Source: Tahibacter soli (lineage in GTDB: Bacteria > Pseudomonadota > Gammaproteobacteria > Xanthomonadales > Rhodanobacteraceae). Taken from it: 64,000 bases of DNA. Each line of letters opens with the position of its first letter. Position 1 is the stretch's first letter. The DNA lies in the NCBI RefSeq assembly GCF_025717065.2, contig NZ_JAOVZO020000020.1:62001-126000 (forward strand), written 5' to 3'. Of the stretch, positions 31,090 through 38,081 are shown in pieces. Made by a program: the position numbers and the translations under genes. Below the pieces are notes generated by a model. That model was not told the DNA's origin and searched no databases. It saw only the letters and a program-made list of their open reading frames with translations.

Positions 31090-31902
31090 TCAGACCTTCA
31101 GTTCGAACTCGTCGGCGTCCATCCACGCGGGGAACCGCGCGCGGTGCGCGGCGAGCGCTGCCGGATCGAGCGTCACGGTGACCGTCAGTTCGGCCGCGCC
31201 GAGCTCGGCGAGCGGCTGTCCGACGAAGTCGATCACGGCGCTGTCGCCGGCGTAGTTGAGATCGTTGCCGTCGGTGCCGACGCGGTTGACGCCGATGCAG
31301 TAGGAGAGGTTTTCGATCGCGCGCGCCAGGAGCAGCGTGCGCCACGGATGCCGGCGCGCGCTCGGCCAGTTCGCGACGAAGATCAGCGCGTCGTAGTCGA
31401 AGCGGTCGGCGGCGCTCTTGCCGTAGCGGTTGCGGATCCACACCGGAAAGCGTAGGTCGTAGCAGACCATCGGACAGATGCGCCAGCCCTTGAGCTCGAC
31501 GACGAGACGCGCGTCGCCGCCGGCGTAGCGCTCGTGCTCGCGCGCCATGCGAAACAGATGGCGCTTGTCGTAGGTCTCGAACGTACCGTCGGGGCGCATC
31601 CAGACGAGGCGATTGAGGCAGCGCTCGCCGTCGCGGATCACGATGCTGCCGGTGACGACGGCGCCGGCGTCGGCCGCCGCGTCGCGCAGCCAGGCGAGAC
31701 TCGGCCCGTCCATCGTCTCGGCGTTGCCGAGCGTTTCGTTGGTGAAGCCGCTCGTGAACGTCTCGGGCAGCACGATGAGATCGGTCGTGCCCTTGAGCGC
31801 GCGGATTTTCTCGCCGTAGTAGTCGCGATTGCCTGCGGCGTCGTGCCAGCGGGTGTTGCCCTGGACGAGCGAGACGCGCAAAGGTTCGGTGGGATGGGAC
31901 AT
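31090..31902 (-). CDS. yafV: Omega-amidase-like carbon-nitrogen hydrolase
   Basis: The 270-residue nitrilase-superfamily protein has the catalytic triad E47 (LPETF), K113 (YDKRHLF) and C147 (MVCYDLRFP). The pattern fits YafV/Nit2 omega-amidases, which hydrolyse alpha-ketoglutaramate and alpha-ketosuccinamate. Upstream on the same strand is a YbdL-type aminotransferase. Glutamine transamination by such an enzyme yields alpha-ketoglutaramate, and this hydrolase makes the reaction irreversible, so the two genes form the glutamine transaminase-omega-amidase route used in methionine salvage. A paired REP element lies between them. Confidence 0.9.
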   Translation of the reverse strand: MSHPTEPLRVSLVQGNTRWHDAAGNRDYYGEKIRALKGTTDLIVLPETFTSGFTNETLGNAETMDGPSLAWLRDAAADAGAVVTGSIVIRDGERCLNRLVWMRPDGTFETYDKRHLFRMAREHERYAGGDARLVVELKGWRICPMVCYDLRFPVWIRNRYGKSAADRFDYDALIFVANWPSARRHPWRTLLLARAIENLSYCIGVNRVGTDGNDLNYAGDSAVIDFVGQPLAELGAAELTVTVTLDPAALAAHRARFPAWMDADEFELKV

Positions 31903-31939
31903 GGTGGATTTATCAACCCTTGAACTAGCGAATCTTTAG

Positions 31940-32076
31940 CCCTCTCCCCCAAGCCTGCTTGGGGGAGAGGGTTGGGTGAGGGGGCGGCGTCCGGCGCTTC
32001 GTCAAGGTCGAGGAAGTATCCGGCGTCTCCCCCTCACCCCAGCCCTCTCCCCAAGGCTGCGCCTTGGGGGAGAGGG
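31940..32076. repeat. Paired CCCTCTCCCCC hairpin element, copy B
   Basis: This has the same architecture as the element at 9137-9273: a hairpin with CCCTCTCCCCC arms, the tail GGGTGAGGGGGCG, a ~40-base spacer containing a CTTCGTC dyad, then the mirror image. It fills the gap between the aminotransferase and omega-amidase genes and may attenuate or stabilise the shared transcript. Confidence 0.85.
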
Positions 32077-32081
32077 AGCGC

Positions 32082-33227
32082 TCAAAGCTTCACCAACCGC
32101 TCCGCGGCCGCCACCAGCGTCGGATCGTTCTTGGCAAAGCAGAACCGCACGATCTTCGCGTCCGGCGCGGTTTCGTAGAACGCCGACACCGGAATCGCCG
32201 CGACGCCCGCCTCGCGCACGAGCCATTCGCAGAAATTCAGATCGTCCTTGTCGCTGATCGCCGAGTAGTCGACGAGCTGGAAATACGCGCCGCGCACCGG
32301 CAGCAGCTGGAACTTCGACGGCGCCAGCAGCTCGCGGAAGCGGTCGCGCTTGGCCTGGTAGAACGCCGGCAGGTCGAGATAGTGCTGAGGATCGGATTCG
32401 AGCACCTGCGCGAACGCCCACTGCGCCGGACTGAACGTGCAGAACGTGAGGTACTGGTGCACCTTGCGGAACTCGGCCGACAGCGCGCGCGGCGCGACGC
32501 AGTAGCCGACCTTCCAGCCGGTGCAGTGATACGTCTTGCCGAACGACGAAACGACGAAGCTGCGCTCGGCGAGCTCCGGATGCCGCAGCACGCTCTCGTG
32601 CGGCGCGCCGTCGAACACGATGTGCTCGTACACCTCGTCGGAGATCACGAGGATTTCCGTATCGCGCGTCAATGCCGCGAGCGTGTCGAGATCGGCCGAC
32701 GAGAGCACCGCGCCGGACGGATTGTGCGGGCTGTTGATCATGATCACGCGCGTCCTGGCCGTGATCGCATCTTTCACGCGCTGCCAGTCGACCGAAAAGT
32801 CGGGCAGCGTCAGCGGCACGTGCACCGCGCGGCCGCCGACGAGATCGATCGCCGGCTCGTAGCAGTCGTAGCACGGGTCGAGCACGATCACCTCGTCGCC
32901 GGGACGCACGACCGCGGCGATCGCCGCGAAGATCGCTTCGGTCGCGCCGGACGTCACCGTCACCTCGGCGTCGGCGTTCACCTTGCGGCCGTAAAGACGC
33001 TCGGTTTTCACCGCGATCTGTTCGCGCAGCTTCGGCACGCCGGTCATCGGCGCGTACTGGTTCTTGCCCGAGTTCATCGCCGCGGCGAGCGCGTCGCGCA
33101 GCGACTGCGGGCCGTCGAAATCGGGAAAGCCCTGCCCGAGGTTGACCGCGTCGTGCTGCAGCGCGAGCTGGCTCATCACGGTGAAGATGGTCGTGCCGAC
33201 CTTGGGCAACTTGGTTTCGATCTGCAT
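32082..33227 (-). CDS. ybdL: Methionine/glutamine aminotransferase, YbdL type
   Basis: The 381-residue fold-type I PLP enzyme resembles YbdL/kynurenine aminotransferase-like glutamine transaminases. It has NLGQGFPDFDGP near the start, NSPHNPSGAVL, and the PLP lysine K231 in SSFGKTYHCTGWKVGY. Such enzymes transaminate methionine or 4-methylthio-2-oxobutyrate with glutamine or other amino acids. It is paired with the omega-amidase gene downstream. The ATG at 33227 starts the family sequence IETKLPKVGTTIF. The end of the AI-2E transporter gene lies 74 bases upstream. Confidence 0.92.
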   Translation of the reverse strand: MQIETKLPKVGTTIFTVMSQLALQHDAVNLGQGFPDFDGPQSLRDALAAAMNSGKNQYAPMTGVPKLREQIAVKTERLYGRKVNADAEVTVTSGATEAIFAAIAAVVRPGDEVIVLDPCYDCYEPAIDLVGGRAVHVPLTLPDFSVDWQRVKDAITARTRVIMINSPHNPSGAVLSSADLDTLAALTRDTEILVISDEVYEHIVFDGAPHESVLRHPELAERSFVVSSFGKTYHCTGWKVGYCVAPRALSAEFRKVHQYLTFCTFSPAQWAFAQVLESDPQHYLDLPAFYQAKRDRFRELLAPSKFQLLPVRGAYFQLVDYSAISDKDDLNFCEWLVREAGVAAIPVSAFYETAPDAKIVRFCFAKNDPTLVAAAERLVKL

Positions 33228-33301
33228 GCGGATGCGTTTCCGTAGTCCGTTTGGACGGCCAAATTAGAAGGCTGCCGATGGTATCACGCGCGATCGCCCG
33301 C

Positions 33302-34420
33302 CTACCCGACGAGCTGGGCGAACCAGCGCCAGCCGGCGACGCGCTGGCATATGATTTTCAGTGCTACCAATACGGGCACCGCGACGACGATGCCGATCGC
33401 GCCCCACAGTCCGCCGAGCACGATCAGCCAGACGAGTATCACGACCGGATTGAGCTCGAGCCGCCGGCCGAGCACCAACGGCGACAGGAACTGCCCTTCG
33501 ATCACCGCGAGCAGCGCGAACAATCCGGCCGGCACGAACGCGGCGCCGACGTTCGCGTAAGTGACGAGGCCGATCAGCACGAACAGCACCGTCATGCTCA
33601 TCGGGCCGACGTACGGAATGAAGTTCAGCACCGCGGCCAGCACGCCCCACAGCAACGGATCGCCGATGCCCGACGCGTACGCGATCGTGCCCGCGCCGAC
33701 GCCGACGGCGCCGTTGATCAGCGCCGCGGTCGCAAGATAGCGCGACATGTCGCGCTGGATCGTGCGCGCGATGTCGACCGCGTTCGCCTTGTGCTCGTCC
33801 GACGGCGCGATCTCGACCGCGCGCGCGAGCATCGACTCGCCGTACACGAGAAAAAAGTACACAAGCAGCACGACGGTAAAAAGGGCCAGCACCAGCCGCG
33901 GCGCGGCGCCGACCGTCTCCCACACGTCGAACAGCACCGGCGTGGCCGGCGTCGTCGCGTTGCGCGCACCGATCATCGTCTGCGTCGCGCGGCCGGCCGC
34001 TTCGATCTGCTGCGTCACCGCGCGCATCTTCGGCGCCAGCGCGCGCACGGCCTCCGGCGCGCGCTCCATCCAGTGCTGCGCCGGTTCGGCGATCCACACG
34101 ACGAGCAGCGCCAGGATCGACAACCCCGCGATCATCACCAGCGCCGCGACGAGCGCGCGCGGAAACCAGCGTCGCGACAAACCGGCGACGATCGGGTTGA
34201 GCGACAGCGCGACGAGGCCCGCGAACAGCACCGGCACGACCACGGTCTTGGCGAGATACAGCGCCGCGAACGTCGCCAGCACGCACAGCCAGACGAGGAT
34301 CAGGCGCACCGATGCGAGCTGGCGCTGCTGGCGCCGCGTCACCTGCGTGGCGTCGCCCGGCACGTCGGGCTCGGCGTCGACGAGGCGCCAGTGCGTCGCC
34401 TGCCACCAGCGCGGGCTCAT
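33302..34420 (-). CDS. AI-2E family transporter (YhhT/PerM-like membrane protein)
   Basis: The 372-residue integral membrane protein has about seven hydrophobic segments, in paired blocks near residues 40-80, 85-110, 170-195 and 235-345. The family signature lies in the region LLWGVLAAVLNFIPYVGP. Members are named after an AI-2 exporter, but several act in Na+/H+ exchange or have unknown substrates. Its start overlaps the stop of the YqjK-like gene by four bases, so it is the last gene of the DUF883-holin-YqjK operon. An N-terminal cytoplasmic stretch of about 38 residues is polar. Confidence 0.88.
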   Translation of the reverse strand: MSPRWWQATHWRLVDAEPDVPGDATQVTRRQQRQLASVRLILVWLCVLATFAALYLAKTVVVPVLFAGLVALSLNPIVAGLSRRWFPRALVAALVMIAGLSILALLVVWIAEPAQHWMERAPEAVRALAPKMRAVTQQIEAAGRATQTMIGARNATTPATPVLFDVWETVGAAPRLVLALFTVVLLVYFFLVYGESMLARAVEIAPSDEHKANAVDIARTIQRDMSRYLATAALINGAVGVGAGTIAYASGIGDPLLWGVLAAVLNFIPYVGPMSMTVLFVLIGLVTYANVGAAFVPAGLFALLAVIEGQFLSPLVLGRRLELNPVVILVWLIVLGGLWGAIGIVVAVPVLVALKIICQRVAGWRWFAQLVG

Positions 34421-34683
34421 GCGCCGCGCGCCGTGAACGCGTCGAGGACGCGGCCCAGCGCGAAGCGCCCGAGCCCCGCGAACGCGACGCCGCGCCAGCG
34501 CCGCGGCAGGATCACGAACAGAAAGCCCGCGACGAGCGCGACGCCGAGCACCGCCTGCGGCGAAACGCTGCGCAGCGAGCGCTTCAAGCCCTTCGACTCG
34601 CCGCCGAGATCGGCGAGCGCCCGGTCGACGCGCGCCGCGGCCGCGTCGACGTCAGCTTTCGCGCGAGTCAGATTCGTCGCCAT
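34417..34683 (-). CDS. Small membrane protein, YqjK-like
   Basis: The 88-residue product has a charged helical N-terminal half (TRAKADVDAAAARVDRALADL) and one transmembrane helix (AVLGVALVAGFLFVIL), followed by a basic C-terminus. This form and its position after the holin-like gene match YqjK of the yqjD-yqjE-yqjK group. The start overlaps the previous gene's 3' end by 32 bases, and its stop overlaps the AI-2E start by four bases, so translation of the operon is coupled. A function beyond membrane stress response in relatives is unknown. Confidence 0.7.
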   Translation of the reverse strand: MATNLTRAKADVDAAAARVDRALADLGGESKGLKRSLRSVSPQAVLGVALVAGFLFVILPRRWRGVAFAGLGRFALGRVLDAFTARGA

Positions 34684-35089
34684 GACCTTCGCTCCTTTCG
34701 AGCCAATCGGCGAGCCGCCGCCGCGTCTGCGCGTAACTCGCCGCGCGCAGCGCGCTCGCGAGCATCCATACGGCAATGCCGAAAACCACGGCGCTCGCAC
34801 CCGCAAGCCACGCGAGCGCCGCGCCGACCGAACCGGTGAGCTGTATCAGCGCGAGCAGCAGCGCGCCCCACAGGCTCGCGACCAGCAGCACCGCGAACAG
34901 CACGACGACGACGAGCCACGCGAGCGCATGCGGCACCGCGGCGCGCGCCAAGCGCGTTTCGGCGCGCAGCAGCGCGAGCGCGGCCTGCCCCGCTTCGCCA
35001 GCGAGGCCTCCCATGCGGGCCAGGCGCATGAACACGCCCTTGCGGCGGCGTTTGCGCGGTCGCGGCGATGCGTCGTCGTCGGTCGCCAT
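34652..35089 (-). CDS. Phage-holin-superfamily protein, YqjE-like
   Basis: The 145-residue protein has a basic N-terminus (PRPRKRRRKG), two long transmembrane helices (LAWLVVVVLFAVLLVASLWG and LAWLAGASAVVFGIAVWMLA) and an acidic-charged tail. This is the layout of the YqjE/holin III-like family found next to DUF883 genes. No phage gene is nearby, so it is a chromosomal membrane protein rather than a lysis holin. The start overlaps the DUF883 stop (CATCA on the plus strand), showing coupling. Confidence 0.82.
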   Translation of the reverse strand: MATDDDASPRPRKRRRKGVFMRLARMGGLAGEAGQAALALLRAETRLARAAVPHALAWLVVVVLFAVLLVASLWGALLLALIQLTGSVGAALAWLAGASAVVFGIAVWMLASALRAASYAQTRRRLADWLERSEGHGDESDSRES

Positions 35090-35553
35090 CAATCGCGCCG
35101 GCGGCCGCGCAGCAGATGCGCGAACACGGCGCCGGCCGCCGCCGCTATCGCGACGGAACGCACCGGATGCTTGCGCACGAAGCGCGATACGCCCAGGCCC
35201 AGCGCGCGGCCGAGTTCGATCGCGTCTTCGGCGATTTCCTCGCCGAGTTCGGCCATGTCGCCGGCCGCGTCGCTCAACGTCTCGCGCGCTTCGCTCGCGG
35301 CGCGGCGCGTCTCGGCGCGCACGTTCTTCGCGCGCTTGCCGAGATCGACGCCGAGCTGGTTGACGGTGCCGCGCGCCTCGCTCCACGCGCGGCCGAGCGT
35401 ATCGGTCAGCTCGTGCACCGCGGCTGCGGCATTCGGTTCGTCGCCGCCCGCATCGGCAGCGCTCGTATCGGCCGCGTCGTGCGCGTTCTGCGCGCCGTCG
35501 CCCGCGTCGGGCTGCGGCTTGATTCGGGTCGGGGTCTTTTCGGTCGAGGCCAT
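35089..35553 (-). CDS. DUF883 (YqjD/ElaB-like) ribosome-associated membrane protein
   Basis: The 154-residue product has a polar, acidic N-terminus of about 45 residues, a long amphipathic helix (AETRRAASEARETLSDAAGD) and a C-terminal transmembrane helix (HPVRSVAIAAAAGAVFAHLL), ending in RGRRRD. E. coli YqjD and ElaB are stationary-phase inner-membrane proteins that bind ribosomes by this architecture. It is the first gene of a four-gene operon with the holin-like, YqjK-like and AI-2E genes. The 264-base region to the divergent sigma factor gene should contain both promoters. Confidence 0.85.
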   Translation of the reverse strand: MASTEKTPTRIKPQPDAGDGAQNAHDAADTSAADAGGDEPNAAAAVHELTDTLGRAWSEARGTVNQLGVDLGKRAKNVRAETRRAASEARETLSDAAGDMAELGEEIAEDAIELGRALGLGVSRFVRKHPVRSVAIAAAAGAVFAHLLRGRRRD

Positions 35554-35800
35554 GAGTCGGTTCCTTGTTGTCGAAGGCAGCCGGCGAGCGCGCACCAAAC
35601 ACCCGCGCTCGCCACCACGCGGCTCGTCCCCGTGCCGCGACCGCGTGAGCGTAGCAGGCGCGCCTTGCCCGGCGACAGGTTTAACCCCACCTCCGGCTGA
35701 ACGCCGTTGCATGCCCGCGACACCATGAAACGGTCCACATCCACGGTTCTGCACATGGCCGAGCGCCGCGACGGCAAGCGAGCTCAAACGTCCGGCAACC

Positions 35801-35820
35801 TGCTACCCTCGCGCCCCATG
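35801..35820 (+). promoter_or_regulatory. Extended -10 promoter giving a leaderless sigma-factor mRNA
   Basis: TGC-TACCCT at 35801-35809 is an extended -10-like element. The ATG at 35818 begins nine bases after its last T. No Shine-Dalgarno sequence precedes the ATG; the only purine-rich stretch (AGGGAGGAG) lies inside the coding sequence. A leaderless transcript is the simplest reading. Confidence 0.45.
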
Positions 35821-36369
35821 AGGGAGGAGTGTTCGGACGAAGAATTGATGCTGGCTTACGGGCACGGCGACGTGCATGCGTTCGAAGCCCTGTACGCGCG
35901 CCATCGCGGCACGTTGTACCGCTTTCTGATGCGATCGTGCCGTGACCGCGCCAGCGCCGACGAGCTGTTCCAGGAAACGTGGAGCCGCGTCGTGGCTGCG
36001 CGCGAGCGCTATCGTCCGGAGGCGAAGTTCAGCACGTGGATGCTGCAGATCGCCCACAATCTTTGGATCGACACGATCCGGCGTCACCGGCCGCAAGCCG
36101 GCGAGGAAGAAACCGAGCACGTGTTCCGCACCCTGGACGCGCCGGAAACCGAGCAGCCCGACCGGCTGCTGTCGGAATTCGAGCAGCGCCGCCGCCTGCA
36201 ACTGGCGCTCGAAGACCTGCCCGACGAACAGCGCACCGCGTTTCTGCTGCGCATGGAAAGCGAGCTGGGCCTCGAGGAAATCGCCCAGATCACCGGCGCC
36301 GGCCAGGAGACCGTGAAGTCGCGGCTGCGCTACGCGTTCGCGAAGATACGCGCAAGGTTTTCCGAATGA
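35818..36369 (+). CDS. ECF-type RNA polymerase sigma factor
   Basis: The 183-residue product has sigma region 2 (FEALYARHRGTLYRFLMRSC, DELFQETWSRVVAARERYRP and FSTWMLQIAHNLWIDTIRRH) and region 4 (LPDEQRTAFLLRMESELGLEEIAQITGAGQETVKSRLRYA). Region 1 and a full region 3 are absent, as in ECF factors. The next gene overlaps it by four bases and encodes a single-span membrane protein, the usual anti-sigma arrangement. The stress or signal it answers to cannot be deduced. The start at 35818 is where region 2 similarity needs it; upstream in-frame ATGs lack support. Confidence 0.92.
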   Translation: MREECSDEELMLAYGHGDVHAFEALYARHRGTLYRFLMRSCRDRASADELFQETWSRVVAARERYRPEAKFSTWMLQIAHNLWIDTIRRHRPQAGEEETEHVFRTLDAPETEQPDRLLSEFEQRRRLQLALEDLPDEQRTAFLLRMESELGLEEIAQITGAGQETVKSRLRYAFAKIRARFSE

Positions 36370-37427
36370 GCGACAAACCCTCCATCGACCGCGAGCTCGA
36401 CGCCTTCCTGTCCGGAGAAGACAACGAGATCGCGCGCATCTACAAGAAGCTGCCGCAGTCCGAACCCGACGCGCGGCTCGACGCCGCCGTGCTCGCCATG
36501 GCACGCGGCGCGGTCGAACCGCAGCGCCGTGCCGCGATCCGCCACGCGCGCGCGCAGCATCGCCTGCCCGGCTGGATGATCGGCATCGGCACCGCGGCCG
36601 GCTTCGTGTTCGCCGCGGGCCTCGCCTGGCAGCTGCGCAACAGCATCAACCCCGCGCCGGGCGGCGAGATGCGTCCGGCGCGAGAATCCAACGACGTCAT
36701 CAACGTGACGATCCTCGCGCCGCCGCCCCCGCCGCCGGCAGCGGCTCCGCCGTCGCCGCCGGAACCGGCGGCTCGCGCAGCCGCGCCTGCCGCGGCCCAG
36801 GTCGCGCAGGACAAGGACGCGATGCTCGAAAAGCTCGAAGCGCCGCGCGCGAAACCCGAAGTGCACGGCGTTACAGAGTACACGCTGCCGGGCGGTTCGG
36901 CCGGTCGCCGGCCGCAGCCGGCGCCGTTTTCGGCCCTGGGGCAGGACGACCGGCAGGAACGCGGCAACGAACTCGACACCGTCGAGGTGACGGGCAATCG
37001 CATCCGCCGCGTCGACCTTGAAACCGCGCAGCCGACGCTGTCGCTCGAACGCGACGAGATCGGCGCCGACGCGAAAAAGCAGAGCAACGGCAAGCTCGGC
37101 GCGCCGCGCGAGGAAGAAATCCAGCGTCGCCGCGACCTGCGCGCGCAGGCGAAGGAAAAAGCCGCCGCCGCGCCGCCGGCCGCGAACGCCGCGGCGGTCG
37201 CCGAACCGAAGGCCGACGCGGGCTCCGACCGCATCCTGCCCGTCAATTCCGCCGGTCTGCAGCGCAACGCGAAGCTGCCCCCGGACAAGTGGTTGCTGAA
37301 AATTCGCGAGTTGTTGCAGCAGAACAAACGCGACGAAGCGATCGACAACATCGACTACTTCCGCGCGAAATACCCGAGCTACCCGCTGCCCGACGACCTG
37401 CGCAAGCTCTCCGACGAGTCGCAATGA
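36366..37427 (+). CDS. Putative anti-sigma membrane protein with a periplasmic TonB-box-like motif
   Basis: The 353-residue product overlaps the sigma factor gene by four bases. A cytoplasmic part of about 68 residues is followed by one transmembrane helix (WMIGIGTAAGFVFAAGLAW, about 70-88). The rest is probably periplasmic and includes a Pro/Ala-rich linker (118-150). Residues 204-224 read DTVEVTG-NRI-RRVDLETAQPT, which closely matches the TonB box and start of the plug of TonB-dependent receptors such as BtuB (DTLVVTANR). No beta-barrel follows. The C-terminal 60 residues resemble a tetratricopeptide-like pair (LLKIRELLQQNKRDEAIDNI). The anti-sigma role is inferred from gene position and topology; no ZAS or RskA motif is visible. 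Confidence 0.65.
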   Translation: MSDKPSIDRELDAFLSGEDNEIARIYKKLPQSEPDARLDAAVLAMARGAVEPQRRAAIRHARAQHRLPGWMIGIGTAAGFVFAAGLAWQLRNSINPAPGGEMRPARESNDVINVTILAPPPPPPAAAPPSPPEPAARAAAPAAAQVAQDKDAMLEKLEAPRAKPEVHGVTEYTLPGGSAGRRPQPAPFSALGQDDRQERGNELDTVEVTGNRIRRVDLETAQPTLSLERDEIGADAKKQSNGKLGAPREEEIQRRRDLRAQAKEKAAAAPPAANAAAVAEPKADAGSDRILPVNSAGLQRNAKLPPDKWLLKIRELLQQNKRDEAIDNIDYFRAKYPSYPLPDDLRKLSDESQ

Positions 37428-38019
37428 CCGCGCCGCTGTGCGCGCTGCCGCATCCGGTCGAGATCGCGCAGGAGATCAAAAAAGCCGCTTCGTCGCGCGT
37501 GCCGCGCCGGTCGCGACGCCGGCCGCGGCGCTCGCCTGGCTCGACGACATCGCCGACCGCGCGGCGACGCACAACTGCTGGGCCTACCGCATCGGCCAGA
37601 ACTACCGCTTCTCCGACGACGGCGAACCCGGCGGAACGGCCGGAAAACCCATCCTGCAGGCGATCGACGGCCAGGGCTTCGACCAGGTGATGGTCGTCGT
37701 CACGCGCTGGTACGGCGGCATCAAGCTCGGCGCCGGCGGTCTCGTGCGCGCCTACGGCGGCGCGGCGGCCGAATGCCTGCGCACCGCCCCGCGCGTGGCG
37801 ATCGTGCACAAGGTGTCGGTCGAGTTCGCGCTGCCGTTCGCCGCGCTCGCGACGCTCGGTGCGCGTCTGCCGGAATTCGACGCCGACAAGCTCGCCGAAA
37901 CGTTCGACGCCGACGGCGCGCGCCTCACCGTCGCGCTGCCGGCCGCACGCGTCGACGCGCTCGCGCAACTCGTCGCCGACCTCACGCGCGGTCGCGCCGC
38001 GCTGCGCATCGTCGACTGA
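37424..38019 (+). pseudogene. yigZ: YigZ/IMPACT family gene with a one-base frameshift at an A6 run
   Basis: Reading from the ATG at 37424 gives MTAPLCALPHPVEIAQEIKK, then the frame leaves the family at the A6 run (37478-37483). Shifting back by one base yields SRFVARAAPVAT, and the rest matches YigZ/IMPACT to the stop at 38019 (WAYRIGQNYRFSDDGEPGGTAG, VVVTRWYGGIKLGAGGLVRAYGG). Family members read continuously through IKKSRF, so seven A bases are expected. The options are a real mutation, a sequencing or assembly error in the homopolymer, or slippage during transcription or translation. The start overlaps the upstream gene's stop by four bases. Family function: a regulator-like protein with RNA or ribosome links, not well defined in bacteria. 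Confidence 0.85.
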
Positions 38020-38081
38020 CGCACGTTGAAAACGCCCGCACCGAACCCAACACGCTGTTGTCTCTTCCGAAGCCCTCCGCG

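Noticed and set aside
34652-35089. The holin-like gene as evidence of a prophage
   Set aside because: No other phage genes are present, and DUF883, YqjK-like and AI-2E neighbours show the chromosomal yqjD-yqjE-type operon.
37478-37484. Programmed -1 frameshifting as the explanation for yigZ
   Set aside because: The site reads C-AAA-AAA-G, in which the P-site tRNA could not re-pair well after slipping, and no stimulatory stem-loop was noticed. A homopolymer error or mutation is simpler.
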